A stretch of DNA of 64,000 bases from Sulfitobacter sp. M05 (GTDB lineage: Bacteria; Pseudomonadota; Alphaproteobacteria; Rhodobacterales; Rhodobacteraceae), in NCBI RefSeq assembly GCF_029285175.1, contig NZ_JABEDH010000001.1:992001-1056000 (forward strand). Direction: 5' to 3'. Below are positions 18,800 to 28,191 of this stretch, in pieces. Position numbers and translations under genes: made by a program. How positions within the stretch are numbered: the stretch's first letter is position 1; the number at the start of each line of letters is the position of its first letter. A model generated the notes under the pieces. The model did no database searches. It had not been told where the DNA came from and was given only the letters and a program-made list of their open reading frames with translations.

Positions 18800-19429
18800 A
18801 TGAGCAAGCTTTTCACCGCACTGCCCCTTTCTGCTGCCCTTTTCGTACTGGCCCCCTTGCCAGTGCTGGCGCAGGATACAACGGCCACAACCGAAGAAGC
18901 GAAACCCGAAGCGGCCCAGGGCTCGAAGGTTGAGGAACAGCTGAGCCTTGGCGAAGATGCCTCAGGCGATCCCGAGCTTGGCAAACCCTATACGCAGGAA
19001 GTGATCGGCGAATGGGAAATGCGCTGTATCAAGACCGAAGCCGAAATTGATCCGTGCCAGATGTACCAATTGCTGGACGACGGTCAGGGGGCTCCAGTGG
19101 CAGAAATCTCTCTGTTCCGCTTGCCCGATGGTGGCAAAGCCAAGGCTGGCGCGACAATTGTTGTTCCGCTTGAGACCTCCTTGCCGCAACAGCTGACCAT
19201 CTCCGTCGATGGCGGCAAAGCGCGACGTTATCCTTACGCGTTCTGCAACCCTGTCGGCTGCTATGCGCGGCTTGGCCTGACAGATGCTGATATTTCGGCA
19301 TTCAAGCGCGGCAAGGCAGCAGAAATTACGATCATTCCTGCGCTGGCACCCGATCAGAAAGTCAAACTGGCCCTGTCGCTGAGCGGTTTCACCGCAAGCT
19401 ATAACAAAGTTTCAGTGATTGATCAGTAA
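18800..19429 (+). CDS. Invasion-associated locus B (IalB) family protein
   Basis: A 209-residue exported protein with a clear signal peptide (hydrophobic to about residue 23, cleavage near VLA-QD), then an acidic low-complexity linker (TTATTEEAKPEAAQGSK) and an IalB domain (PF06776) from about residue 60. Family marks are the IGEWEMRCIK strand and the cysteines in DPCQMYQLL, AFCNPVGCYARLGL. The family is named from Bartonella but is widespread in free-living alphaproteobacteria, where its role is unclear. It converges on the ketoacyl synthase gene across a shared terminator. Confidence 0.9.
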   Translation: MSKLFTALPLSAALFVLAPLPVLAQDTTATTEEAKPEAAQGSKVEEQLSLGEDASGDPELGKPYTQEVIGEWEMRCIKTEAEIDPCQMYQLLDDGQGAPVAEISLFRLPDGGKAKAGATIVVPLETSLPQQLTISVDGGKARRYPYAFCNPVGCYARLGLTDADISAFKRGKAAEITIIPALAPDQKVKLALSLSGFTASYNKVSVIDQ

Positions 19430-19465
19430 GCTTGGCAAGCTGATGCGCTTTCGCCGGTAACATTC

Positions 19466-19496
19466 AAGGGCCGTGCCGTATTTCGGTGCGGCCCTT
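19466..19496. terminator. Bidirectional terminator between IalB and ketoacyl synthase genes
   Basis: A 13-bp stem (AAGGGCCGTGCCG with CGGTGCGGCCCTT, two G-U pairs) and a 5-base loop. It sits between two converging genes, 36 bases after the IalB stop and 13 before the other. Confidence 0.75.
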
Positions 19497-19509
19497 TGCG
19501 TTTGGAATA

Positions 19510-20718
19510 TCAGACTTTGCGCAGGGCAATCACCGCATTCATCCCGCCAAAGGCAAAGGCATTACTCAGCACGACAGAGACTTTTGCATCCCGCGCCGTG
19601 TTGGGCACCACATCCAATGCACATTCCGGATCCGGTTCTTCATAACCGATTGTCGGCGCAATCACCCCATCGCGCAATGCCATGATGCAAGCCAAAAGCT
19701 CAACTGCGCCGGTGCCGCCAATCAGATGGCCATGCATGGATTTGGTCGAGGAGATCATCAATTGATCTGCATGGGGCCCAAAGACATCCGCAACCGCCGC
19801 GCATTCGGTTTTGTCGTTGGCCGCCGTCCCGGTGCCATGGGCATTGATGTACCCAACATCCTCGCGGTTTATGCCAGCATCTTCCAACGCTCCGACCATC
19901 GCACGGGCGGCACCGGCTTTGGACGGCATCACAATATCACTGGCATCCGAGGACATGGCAAACCCGATCACCTCGCAGAGAATATCTGCCCCGCGGGCCC
20001 GGGCATGTTCATATTCTTCGAACACAAATATACCGGCCCCTTCACCTTGGACCATCCCGTTGCGGTTCGCTGAAAACGGGCGACAGGCATCGCGGCTCAT
20101 CACGCGCAGACCTTCCCAGGCTTTCACGCCCCCAAAACACAGCATCGATTCCGATCCGCCGGTGACCATGGCCGGTGCCATGCCCGAACGCACCATGGAA
20201 AACGCCTGTGCCATCGCGTGGTTGGAAGAGGCGCAAGCAGTAGACACGGTAAACGACGGTCCCTTCAGGTTCCATTCCATGCTGACATGGCTTGCCGCCG
20301 CATTATTCATCAATTTGGGCACAACAAAGGGATGCACCCGGTTCTTACCCTCTTCATAAACCGCACGATAATTGTCATCCCATGTGGACACACCACCGCC
20401 GGCGGTCCCCAGAACAACACCTGATTTTGCCGAAACATCGCCGGAGAATATCAGACCGGATTGGGTAATCGCTTCTTTGGCCGCGGCCAGCGTAAACTGG
20501 GTGAACCGGTCATAAAGTGACATCTGCTGACGGTTGTAACGCCCTTCGGCCTCAAAGCCGCGCACTTGCCCGCCGATTTGAATTTGCAAACGCTCGACGT
20601 CACGAAATGAAAGCGCGCCGATACCACAAACTCCTTCGCGCATCGCCTGCATGGTCGCGGGCACATCGTGGCCCAAGGCGTTGATCGTCCCCGCACCGGT
20701 GATCACTACACGTTTCAT
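19510..20718 (-). CDS. Beta-ketoacyl-ACP synthase II-like (FabF/NodE-like)
   Basis: A 402-residue condensing enzyme that elongates acyl chains on an acyl carrier protein. The catalytic triad is intact: Cys162 in STACASSNH, His294 in NAHGTGT and His331 in STKSMHGHLIGG. Several positions differ from housekeeping FabF (for example ITGAGTINALGHD at the N-terminus), and it is paired with a dedicated ACP 4 bases upstream, so it looks like a specialised synthase as in NodE or very-long-chain lipid systems. It ends the operon L,D-transpeptidase, LpxD-like, ACP, synthase. The chain it builds is not known. Confidence 0.9.
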   Translation of the reverse strand: MKRVVITGAGTINALGHDVPATMQAMREGVCGIGALSFRDVERLQIQIGGQVRGFEAEGRYNRQQMSLYDRFTQFTLAAAKEAITQSGLIFSGDVSAKSGVVLGTAGGGVSTWDDNYRAVYEEGKNRVHPFVVPKLMNNAAASHVSMEWNLKGPSFTVSTACASSNHAMAQAFSMVRSGMAPAMVTGGSESMLCFGGVKAWEGLRVMSRDACRPFSANRNGMVQGEGAGIFVFEEYEHARARGADILCEVIGFAMSSDASDIVMPSKAGAARAMVGALEDAGINREDVGYINAHGTGTAANDKTECAAVADVFGPHADQLMISSTKSMHGHLIGGTGAVELLACIMALRDGVIAPTIGYEEPDPECALDVVPNTARDAKVSVVLSNAFAFGGMNAVIALRKV

Positions 20719-20722
20719 GGTG

Positions 20723-20980
20723 TTATGCCTGCTCAGCTTTCAACCGTTCAATCCCCTTGATGATCGTGGCAACCGAGGTGATGTCAAAATCGGTTGCAGA
20801 AGGATCATTGGCATTAAAAGGCACACTGATATCAAAAGCTTCCTCGATTGCGAAAATGCTCTCGACCACTCCCAGACTGTCGATGCCAAGGCTCTCAAGT
20901 GTACTGTCCGGGGTCACGTCCTCCGGTTCCAACAGGGCTTGTTCTGCGATGATTGTGATGACTTGATCGGTGATATTCAT
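20723..20980 (-). CDS. Acyl carrier protein, specialised
   Basis: An 85-residue carrier protein. The phosphopantetheine attachment site is Ser35 in LGIDSLGVVE. It differs from housekeeping AcpP in having a longer, less acidic third-helix region (ISVPFNANDPSATDFDI). It lies 50 bases after the LpxD-like gene and 4 bases before the ketoacyl synthase, suggesting that the synthase works on this carrier. The acylated carrier could in turn supply the LpxD-like acyltransferase; this is inferred from gene order. Confidence 0.92.
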   Translation of the reverse strand: MNITDQVITIIAEQALLEPEDVTPDSTLESLGIDSLGVVESIFAIEEAFDISVPFNANDPSATDFDITSVATIIKGIERLKAEQA

Positions 20981-21030
20981 GGGCCAATCCTTTGCTTCGG
21001 TCAGGTCCTCAGGTCACGTACAAGAATGAT

Positions 21031-22125
21031 CTAGCCATCCTTGTCTGATTTGAAAACCACCTTTCGCAATTCCCCGACTTCACGCAGCAAACGCGGCAAC
21101 CGGCGTTGCGCTTTATAGAGGTCGACCTGCTTGTCCATTTGCGTCGCTGGGTAACCCAGCATCGTGCGGCCAGCCGGCACATTCGACATCAGTTTGGTGC
21201 CGCCGCCCGCAATCACACCGTCACCGACAAAAATATTATCGTTCACACCAACCTGCCCGGCCAACACCACATTGTCACCGATCCGGGCTGATCCGGCGAT
21301 GCCGACCTGACCACAAATCAGGCTGTTCGTACCGATGGCCACGTTATGCCCCAGATGCACCTGATTATCGAGTTTGGTGTTATTGCCGATGGTGGTGTTA
21401 CGGATGGTGCCGCAATCAATCGTACAGCCCATGCCGATTTCCACATCATCTCCGATGCTGACTGATCCCAGTGAATGAATGCGAATCCACGGTTGGGCAG
21501 CCGCCGCGCCCTGATCTCCAAGGGTCTTGCGGGCGGATTCAACTGTCGAAGGTTCCGGCGTTACAAAGGAAAACCCGTCTCCGCCGATCCGCGCACCCGG
21601 TTGCAGTATGCACCGTGCCCCGATCGTCACGCGTGCCCCAATGCTGACCTGTTCGCGCAAATAGGCATCAGGGCCCAAATCCACATCAACGCCAATAAAA
21701 CAATGCGGCCCGATCACCGACCCGGCACCGATCCGCGCCCCTGCCGAAATGATGGCAAGTGGTCCGACGCTGACGTCCGCGCCCAAAACCGCTGTTGGAT
21801 CGATAATCGCCGACGGGTGAATACCCGTGGCAAACCCCTGCCCCTTGTCCAACATCCGCGTCATGCCGGACATCGCAAATCTGGGCCGCGTCGGGAAAAT
21901 CGCAGCCTTCAGCCCCATGGCTTGCCAGCCGGCATCGGGCCATAGCATCGCAGCGCGGGCCGCGCCCTGTCCCAGCCCCTCGGCATACTTGGGGTCCATG
22001 GCCAGCGCCAAATCATCCGGTCCCGCCGTCTGCGGCTCGGCCGCGCGAGCGATAACCAGTGATGTATCACCAGCAGCTTCGGCCCCCAGTGATTTCGCAA
22101 TCTGTTCAACCGTAAAATTCATCAT
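21031..22125 (-). CDS. lpxD: LpxD-like UDP-3-O-acylglucosamine N-acyltransferase
   Basis: LpxD moves a hydroxyacyl chain from ACP to the amino group of UDP-3-O-acylglucosamine in lipid A synthesis. The protein has the N-terminal LpxD domain ([19 protein letters not shown]) and a left-handed parallel beta-helix of hexapeptide repeats from about residue 100, with the active-site histidine region [14 protein letters not shown]. Canonical lpxD normally sits with bamA, fabZ and lpxA; this copy is with an ACP and a ketoacyl synthase instead, so it may be a second, specialised enzyme. AAGGGG precedes two adjacent ATG codons (22125 and 22122); either may be used. Confidence 0.88.
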   Translation of the reverse strand: MMNFTVEQIAKSLGAEAAGDTSLVIARAAEPQTAGPDDLALAMDPKYAEGLGQGAARAAMLWPDAGWQAMGLKAAIFPTRPRFAMSGMTRMLDKGQGFATGIHPSAIIDPTAVLGADVSVGPLAIISAGARIGAGSVIGPHCFIGVDVDLGPDAYLREQVSIGARVTIGARCILQPGARIGGDGFSFVTPEPSTVESARKTLGDQGAAAAQPWIRIHSLGSVSIGDDVEIGMGCTIDCGTIRNTTIGNNTKLDNQVHLGHNVAIGTNSLICGQVGIAGSARIGDNVVLAGQVGVNDNIFVGDGVIAGGGTKLMSNVPAGRTMLGYPATQMDKQVDLYKAQRRLPRLLREVGELRKVVFKSDKDG

Positions 22126-22154
22126 GGGCACCCCTTGTGGCAGCGCCCCGAGAT

Positions 22155-23798
22155 TTACCCCTGAACGCCGCCCAAGACCACCCCTGCCCGCGACAGAGCG
22201 GACCATATCTTGGCGTCACGCCCATAAACGTCAGCGCGGTATTCGGTATGGCCCCGCGCATTGGTCACCGCCGTGCGATAAATCAGATGCACGGGAACGG
22301 GCTCATCCAGAACCACTTTGGTCTCACTGCCGGAACGCAGCACGGATTGGAAATACCCTTTCGGATCCTGCTCCTGCATCCGCAGCAATTCATGTGCGAA
22401 TTCAAAAGGTTGGGCCAGTCTCACACACCCATGGCTAAAGGCCCGCACATCCCGGGAAAACAGGCTTTTGGCGGGGGTGTCATGCAGGTAAATATTGTAT
22501 TTGTTCGGGAACATGAACTTGACCAAACCCAACGCATTGGATCGGCTTGGCGGTTGGCGCATGGCAAAGGGGAAGGTGCGCTCGGTGTATTTCGAGAAAT
22601 CCACCGCACCTCGGTTGACCTTGCGACCGCGGCTGTCGGTGATCTCGATATGGCTGACCGCATTGCTGTTGCGCTTGAGGGCCGGCAGGTATTCCTTGGT
22701 CACAATCGAGCGCGGCACATACCAGCTGGGGTTCACAACCATATGCGTCATCGTGTCCGAGAATTCTGGCGTCGGGCGATCATCCCGGTTCGCCCCGATG
22801 ACCGAACGGGTGTAAAACGACAGCTTGCCATCATCGATGATCTTTGCCGAGAAATCCGGCAGGTTCACCAGAATATGGCGTTTGCCACGTTCCGTATTGA
22901 ACCAGCGTTCCCGCTCAAGCGCGACCAACACCGATTGCAAGCGCTTCTCTACGCTGACGTTGATCTGTTTCATGGTGGCACCACCGGCCACTCCGTCATC
23001 ATTCAACCCATGCGCAATCTGGAACTGCTGTACCGCCGCCTGCATGTCAGCATCATAAACACGGGTATTGGTACGCTCCAGATAATCCATCGCAATCAAA
23101 CGGTTACGCAGGGAAATCACGGCATTCCCGCTTGCCCCCGGCTTGAGTGATTTGGCCGGCACAGGTGCCCCCCAGCCGCCTGCGCCCAGCAAGCGCTCCA
23201 TCGCGACTTTTTCCTTGATCAGGGCATTATATTCCATGCTGGTCGGCGGCAAAGACCGGAAAAATGCGGCTGGTTTTGCCGCACTCAGCCCCGTCAGATA
23301 GGATGTACGCGGGCGATAGGGCACGGCGCGCACGATGGCAGAATCGATGGCTCTGGGGGTCAACATGCCGGTCTGGATATCGCGGGCATATTTCAGGAAT
23401 ACCCGGCTCAACTCAACCTCGGCCATCCCGCGATCCCGTGCAGTTCGCACCCCCGCCAACATGTCCATCACCCTTTGCGGGTCGTAGCGGGCTGTTGGCA
23501 AACCATGCGCCGCCACCGACCGGATGGCCTGCAACAGCTCTGCACGGCGGTTGCGGTCCTCTTCGCCCGGACCGGTCCAGATCGGTGTATACCCGTTCTC
23601 GCGATAAAAGGTCGCGATATCATCATCCTGCGCAGCGGTTTCGGCGATGGCCTGTTTAAAGGCCGTCACCTGTGCGCCCCCGGATCGCGGTGAAAAAGTC
23701 ACCGCCGCACCAAATGCCACTGCAAAACCGGCTATCGCCATCCCGCGCGCCAAAATTCGCCCGGAACCCTGTGTTGAAAGAGCCATCAGCATTGCCAA
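22155..23798 (-). CDS. L,D-transpeptidase, YcbB (LdtD) type
   Basis: A 547-residue periplasmic peptidoglycan cross-linking enzyme. It has an N-terminal membrane or signal segment (about 15-35), a scaffold region, a peptidoglycan-binding domain ([17 protein letters not shown] ... [20 protein letters not shown]) and a YkuD catalytic domain with Cys458 in [11 protein letters not shown]. Such enzymes make 3-3 (mDAP-mDAP) cross-links and resist most beta-lactams. It heads the operon with the LpxD-like, ACP and synthase genes, 29 bases before the LpxD-like start, and is divergent from a MepK-like endopeptidase that would cut the same type of bond. Confidence 0.93.
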   Translation of the reverse strand: MAMLMALSTQGSGRILARGMAIAGFAVAFGAAVTFSPRSGGAQVTAFKQAIAETAAQDDDIATFYRENGYTPIWTGPGEEDRNRRAELLQAIRSVAAHGLPTARYDPQRVMDMLAGVRTARDRGMAEVELSRVFLKYARDIQTGMLTPRAIDSAIVRAVPYRPRTSYLTGLSAAKPAAFFRSLPPTSMEYNALIKEKVAMERLLGAGGWGAPVPAKSLKPGASGNAVISLRNRLIAMDYLERTNTRVYDADMQAAVQQFQIAHGLNDDGVAGGATMKQINVSVEKRLQSVLVALERERWFNTERGKRHILVNLPDFSAKIIDDGKLSFYTRSVIGANRDDRPTPEFSDTMTHMVVNPSWYVPRSIVTKEYLPALKRNSNAVSHIEITDSRGRKVNRGAVDFSKYTERTFPFAMRQPPSRSNALGLVKFMFPNKYNIYLHDTPAKSLFSRDVRAFSHGCVRLAQPFEFAHELLRMQEQDPKGYFQSVLRSGSETKVVLDEPVPVHLIYRTAVTNARGHTEYRADVYGRDAKIWSALSRAGVVLGGVQG

Positions 23799-24166
23799 AT
23801 TCCTTACCGTACCGCACCGCCGTGCGCGCCTGTTCTACCGTAACCGGCCAACTGTCTGGCCTGTCGTCATTTGCGACTTATTACTTTGAATCTTCCAGAT
23901 GAACGAGGGCGCAGTCCAATAACAATGACGTGGGTGCGGAACAAAATTGCGTCTGATGCCGAAACACCACCTGATGGCGGCGTTGAGATTCTTGATTTGC
24001 CCCGCTTTGAGCAGAAAATTGCCTAAACCTTCGCCAACTTAGCCGCTAAAGCTTTAGGGGCTTGGTTCGCGATTCTGCCTATGGCATACATCGGTTGCAT
24101 CTAGGGACTAAGATTTATCGGCCATGTAACATCATGGACACAGGCAGAAAACGGGACCGACAACCT
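23799..24166. other. Divergent promoter region between L,D-transpeptidase and MepK-like genes
   Basis: No gene seen in 368 bases. A perfect 12-base palindrome CTAAAGCTTTAG (24046-24057), flanked by further pairing bases, lies 109 bases before the MepK-like start and is the only clear structure. It could be a regulator site or a small hairpin. Confidence 0.45.
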
Positions 24167-24736
24167 ATGACTGGAACTAGCTCAACGGGGATGACCCGGC
24201 GCGCACTTCTTGGGGCATTCGCAGCAACGGCAGTAGCAGCAGCACCAACCTATTCAAACGCAGCGGGTTTCCTGCGCGGCGGCGGCGATATCCGCCGCAT
24301 CAAGATGTACTCAGGCCGTACCGGCGAACGTATCGACATGATCTATTGGATCGAAGGCAAATACATCAAAGACGCCGTGAAAGAAGTTAACTATTTCATG
24401 CGTGATTGGCGCACAGATGGTGTTAAATCCATGGATCTGCGGACCATCGACATCATGGCTGCCGCCCATAATCTGCTCGATGTGAATGAACCCTATATGC
24501 TGTTGTCAGGCTACCGCAGCCCGAAAACCAACGCGATGTTGCGATCCCGGTCACGTGGTGTGGCAAAGAACTCTTTGCACATGAAGGGGCAAGCCGCCGA
24601 TTTGCGCCTTGGGTCTCGTTCCGTAGGCCAGATGGCGCGTGCCGCAATCGCCTGCCACGGTGGTGGTGTTGGCCGCTATTCAGGGTCCAACTTTGTGCAT
24701 ATGGATTGCGGTGTCGTGCGCAGTTGGGGCGGTTAA
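24167..24736 (+). CDS. DUF882/M15-type peptidase, MepK (YcbK)-like murein endopeptidase
   Basis: A 189-residue exported protein with a twin-arginine signal (MTRRALLGAFAATAVAA). The zinc ligands of the YcbK family are visible: His138 and Asp145 in SLHMKGQAADL, and His178 in FVHMDCG. E. coli MepK cuts the 3-3 cross-links made by L,D-transpeptidases, and its gene neighbours ycbB there; here it is divergent from a YcbB-type gene, a matching pair of synthesis and cleavage. I chose ATG 24167 over the longer frame from 24062 because the Tat motif then lies near the N-terminus. Confidence 0.9.
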   Translation: MTGTSSTGMTRRALLGAFAATAVAAAPTYSNAAGFLRGGGDIRRIKMYSGRTGERIDMIYWIEGKYIKDAVKEVNYFMRDWRTDGVKSMDLRTIDIMAAAHNLLDVNEPYMLLSGYRSPKTNAMLRSRSRGVAKNSLHMKGQAADLRLGSRSVGQMARAAIACHGGGVGRYSGSNFVHMDCGVVRSWGG

Positions 24737-24765
24737 CCCGCCTCCTCACAGACCAGCCCGACAGA

Positions 24766-24789
24766 AGCGCCTTTTTGGGCGCTTTTTTT
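24766..24789 (+). terminator. Intrinsic terminator of the MepK-like gene
   Basis: A 6-bp stem AGCGCC/GGCGCT with a TTTTTG loop, followed by a T-run, 29 bases past the stop codon. Confidence 0.85.
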
Positions 24790-24813
24790 GTAACGGAAAC
24801 ACGCTTACCTGCC

Positions 24814-25899
24814 TCAATGAGGCATGGCGCTGAGGGCTGAGACCGTTGACGGTGCGGGAAGAGGCAGGACGCTTCCCAACTTTGGATGCCAGTCCGGATC
24901 ACAGGCCGTTTCCCAGCGCCAACTTGACCGGCACATGTCGACAAGATCGTGTTTCGCGCGGAATTTAAGCAGGTTCGCTGCCATTGCCGGATCAGCAAAG
25001 CTTGCTGCGACGTCCCCTTCGCGCCGTGGTTGAAACCGAAACCGGATTTCCTGTCCGCTGACCCTTTCGTAAGTCTTGATCAACTCAAGCACGGAACACC
25101 CCTTCCCCTTGCCCAAATTAACAGTATGCGATTGCCCGCGCTCCAACAGCAGGCCAACCGATTGCACGTGCCCCCGCGCCAGATCGCAAACATGGATGTA
25201 ATCCCGGATGCCCGTGCCATCAGGTGTGCCGTAGTCGCTCCCGAAAACGGTCAAACCCGGCAACTGTCCCTTTGCAACCCGTGCGACAAGCGGCATCAGA
25301 TTGCCGCCATCACTTAACGGGGCCTCACCAATCAATCCCGACGGATGGGCACCGGCGGGATTGAAGTAACGCAATATCCCTGCCTGCCAGCCCTGATCCG
25401 CCCGCGCCTTCTGGTTCAGAAATTGCTCTCCCATCAATTTGGACAGCCCGTAAGGGTTGGTATAGCCAAGCGGCGCATGTTCAGGGATCGGCAAAGCTTC
25501 GGGTGCGCCGTAAACTGTGGCGCTGGAGGAATAGACAATGGCACGCACATCATGCCGTTGCATCACCCGCAGTAGCGTCAAAAGACCGGTGATATTACTG
25601 TCAAAGAACCGTTGCGGGCTGGCCAGTGACTGCGGCACAGATTTCTTTGCGGCAAAGTGGATCACCGCGTCTATTTTGTGTTCGCAAAACACCGCATCAA
25701 GCGCAGCCTCATCACCGACATCCACATCATAGGCCAATACCGGCGTACCGGTGATCAAAGCCAGCCTGTCAGGCACATCGCGCGCGGAGTTAGAAAAGTC
25801 ATCAACGATGACAACACGGTAACCGGCATCAACAAGGGCAATGCAGGTATGAGATCCGATAAATCCAGCGCCCCCGGTCAACAAAATTGTAGCGGGCAT
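24814..25899 (-). CDS. galE: UDP-glucose 4-epimerase
   Basis: GalE interconverts UDP-glucose and UDP-galactose with NAD. The 361-residue protein has the Rossmann motif GGAGFIGSHTC, the catalytic serine segment YSSSATVYG, the YTNPYGLSKLMGE tyrosine-lysine pair and the RYFNPAGAHPSG substrate strand. It lies 178 bases downstream of a sugar transferase gene on the same strand, so it probably supplies UDP-galactose for a surface polysaccharide. The C-terminal 25 or so residues are an extra tail beyond the usual end at WHPKLG. Confidence 0.95.
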   Translation of the reverse strand: MPATILLTGGAGFIGSHTCIALVDAGYRVVIVDDFSNSARDVPDRLALITGTPVLAYDVDVGDEAALDAVFCEHKIDAVIHFAAKKSVPQSLASPQRFFDSNITGLLTLLRVMQRHDVRAIVYSSSATVYGAPEALPIPEHAPLGYTNPYGLSKLMGEQFLNQKARADQGWQAGILRYFNPAGAHPSGLIGEAPLSDGGNLMPLVARVAKGQLPGLTVFGSDYGTPDGTGIRDYIHVCDLARGHVQSVGLLLERGQSHTVNLGKGKGCSVLELIKTYERVSGQEIRFRFQPRREGDVAASFADPAMAANLLKFRAKHDLVDMCRSSWRWETACDPDWHPKLGSVLPLPAPSTVSALSAMPH

Positions 25900-26077
25900 A
25901 AACGCTCCATCCCGATGGTGCGAACCGCACCTTTGACGGGATGTTTACGCGTAAAGTAACAGGATATGATTAACCGACACGCGCCATAAGGTCGGAAGAT
26001 CGGGGCTCATTTTTGCGACACCGTAAACCCACCTCCCCCCCGGCCAGATCGGCCGATACAGGGAAAATAAGCAGACA

Positions 26078-26686
26078 TCACATTGCGCCATATCCGGTCA
26101 ACACCGTCACCAATGTCCGCCAGAAAACATAGGCTTCCATGCGGAACCCCGACTTCGCGATATAGCGCAGATCAAGCGCCAGTTTGGTGCGGGTGCCCTG
26201 ATCGTCGCTGGTATATCCCTGCACCACCTGGCTAAGCCCGCTGAGACCGGGACGAATAATGTGACGGTGGTGATATCCGGGCAGAGATTTGCAATATTGG
26301 CGCACAAACTCCGGCTGTTCGGGCCGTGGTCCGATCAGGCTCATCTCGCCGCGTAAGACATTGATTATTTGTGGTAATTCGTCAATTCGGAACCGGCGCA
26401 GCACCGCGGCGAACCGGGTTATCCTGTGGCTTTCGGCATCTGCAAATTTGGCCTGCCCCTTATCGGGGCGCATGGTGCGAAACTTGACCATCACAAACAA
26501 TCTATGATGACGGCCAACACGCCGCTGCCTATAAAGCAAGGGACCGGGATTAACCCAAGGGTTAAGCAGCCAAAGTGCCAGGCCCACAATACCCAACACA
26601 GGCAAAAGCAGGATAGATATCCCCAGATCAGAAAGCCGTTTGATCCGCCAAAACAGCTGTGATCCCCCAACTCGTACAATAGACAC
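26078..26686 (-). CDS. Initiating sugar transferase (ExoY/WcaJ-like bacterial sugar transferase)
   Basis: A 202-residue phosphoglycosyltransferase that loads the first sugar phosphate onto undecaprenyl phosphate at the inner membrane. It has one membrane hairpin (about residues 18-40) and the family blocks GPLLYRQRRVGRHHRLFVMVKFRTM, RRFRIDELPQIINVLRGEMSLIGPRPEQPEF and RPGLSGLSQV. It is short, with only the catalytic region and no extra N-terminal membrane domain. With galE it forms a small exopolysaccharide pair; no other glycosyltransferase, polymerase or flippase is in the window. Confidence 0.92.
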   Translation of the reverse strand: MSIVRVGGSQLFWRIKRLSDLGISILLLPVLGIVGLALWLLNPWVNPGPLLYRQRRVGRHHRLFVMVKFRTMRPDKGQAKFADAESHRITRFAAVLRRFRIDELPQIINVLRGEMSLIGPRPEQPEFVRQYCKSLPGYHHRHIIRPGLSGLSQVVQGYTSDDQGTRTKLALDLRYIAKSGFRMEAYVFWRTLVTVLTGYGAM

Positions 26687-26773
26687 CCACCGTCCTCCGG
26701 GCCAGCAACCGTGGATCAGATTGTGCTTAATTGGTTAAGAAAGGGTTGCGACGCCCAAGTGCAGAAAGTCCGG

Positions 26774-27463
26774 TCAGCCCCCGCCAAGCAAGCGTTCCTG
26801 CACCCAGAGAATTGAAGGATAGGAGGCGATCCAGAACCACAAAAACCGGTTAAGGCCAAACAAACAGGCGTTGGCAAGATGAAACAGCGCCGCCACAGCA
26901 AGCGCCACGGGCAATGTGACTGGATGCAAAAGCGCCAACGGAAACACCACCTCGAAGCCCATCACGGCCCACGACATCCCCCACAAAAGCCGCGGCATTT
27001 GAACAAATCCACGCAGGTTTTCACTAACCGGATAGGCGGAAAAACTGAACACATCACGCAAGGCCCTGCCACTGCGCCATTCCGGGTTGATAATCTTGAC
27101 CCAGCCGGAGATGAAATAGGACAGCACCACCTGCATACCAAGATATCCAAACGCCGCCTCACGCGGCAGCCCTGCCTGTAACAGTTGGGCCATGCACAGG
27201 CAGTATAAAACCAGCAATCCCATCCGGTCGCTGCCGCCGTTGTATGGCCCATTGAACCGGTGCAAAAACAAGAAACTGTGCAGGGTAAGACCCAGCAAGG
27301 CCCATTCGCTGAAGATCCCCGTTAGGACCACGACACTTAGAACCGCGCGCGGGAGGAACAGCAGGCGCGTTTCACCAGACCAAAAGATATGTTCGGCGCA
27401 TTGCTGTAAGAACGCCAGCGCCAACAGGATTTCTGTCAGCCGCACTGCCAGATCAAAGGTCAC
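26774..27463 (-). CDS. HTTM-domain membrane protein (vitamin K-dependent carboxylase-like)
   Basis: A 229-residue multi-pass membrane protein, about six hydrophobic segments. The HTTM-family pattern is clear: FLFLHRFNGPYNGGSDRMGLLVL, then ISGWVKIINPEWRSGRALRDVF. The family is related to gamma-glutamyl carboxylase, but bacterial members are uncharacterised. The start is GTG, overlapping the stop of the upstream gene by 4 bases, so the two proteins are made together. Confidence 0.85.
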   Translation of the reverse strand: MTFDLAVRLTEILLALAFLQQCAEHIFWSGETRLLFLPRAVLSVVVLTGIFSEWALLGLTLHSFLFLHRFNGPYNGGSDRMGLLVLYCLCMAQLLQAGLPREAAFGYLGMQVVLSYFISGWVKIINPEWRSGRALRDVFSFSAYPVSENLRGFVQMPRLLWGMSWAVMGFEVVFPLALLHPVTLPVALAVAALFHLANACLFGLNRFLWFWIASYPSILWVQERLLGGG

Positions 27464-27900
27464 GAAGCACCTCTGACCGGTACCGGCTCGGACACAAACA
27501 CCACATCCTGAACGAACCCTGTATCGTCACGATAAACGAACACCAACCGGAACTGCATCAGGCCCTCGTCCACACCCAAATCTAACCCATTGATATCTCG
27601 CAATATCCGGCGTTGGATTTCGTTAACACTATGGGACGTCGGTTCGATCCCAAGCGCGATCCGCTCGGCGCAGCTGACTACAAAAAGCGCATCGTTCCAC
27701 GCTGGATTCCACAACAGCCGCCGAAACATTTCCCCCAGCGAGACCGCCTGCGGGCGTGGTTGATAAGGCGTCCAGTTGCTGGCACCCTCAGCATCGCGCG
27801 GCACAATCGCCCACTCGACACGTGGCGACGGCTCCACCGCCTTGAAAAACCGCCAAGACGGAATCAGCACCGGCAGGATCAATGAAATTGTCTTCAACAT
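27460..27900 (-). CDS. Hypothetical protein coupled to the HTTM gene
   Basis: A 146-residue protein with a short hydrophobic N-terminus (LKTISLILPVLIPSW) and a soluble remainder rich in aromatic residues. I recognise no domain. The motif PSWRFFKAVEPSPRVEWA resembles proteins that travel with HTTM genes, often as a partner at the membrane, but the function is unknown. A GTG 7 codons upstream (27921) is an alternative start. Its stop overlaps the HTTM start by 4 bases. Confidence 0.75.
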   Translation of the reverse strand: MLKTISLILPVLIPSWRFFKAVEPSPRVEWAIVPRDAEGASNWTPYQPRPQAVSLGEMFRRLLWNPAWNDALFVVSCAERIALGIEPTSHSVNEIQRRILRDINGLDLGVDEGLMQFRLVFVYRDDTGFVQDVVFVSEPVPVRGAS

Positions 27901-28019
27901 GATCGACGATACCAATGTCACGGTTAAACCGTGGTAAATTCTGTCAGCCTTCGCCCGAGATTACACAAGAAAAAGCAGCCCGATTTCACCGGATAATCGC
28001 ACAAAATCAAAGGGATAAA

Positions 28020-28096
<77 letters not shown>

Positions 28097-28191
28097 GTGG
28101 TTTTCCTATACATAAGCTGCTGGCCGCTCGCAATGGCCGCCAGCATGGTTTTCATCACTTATCGGAACACCGCCCGGCATTATTCACAGGA

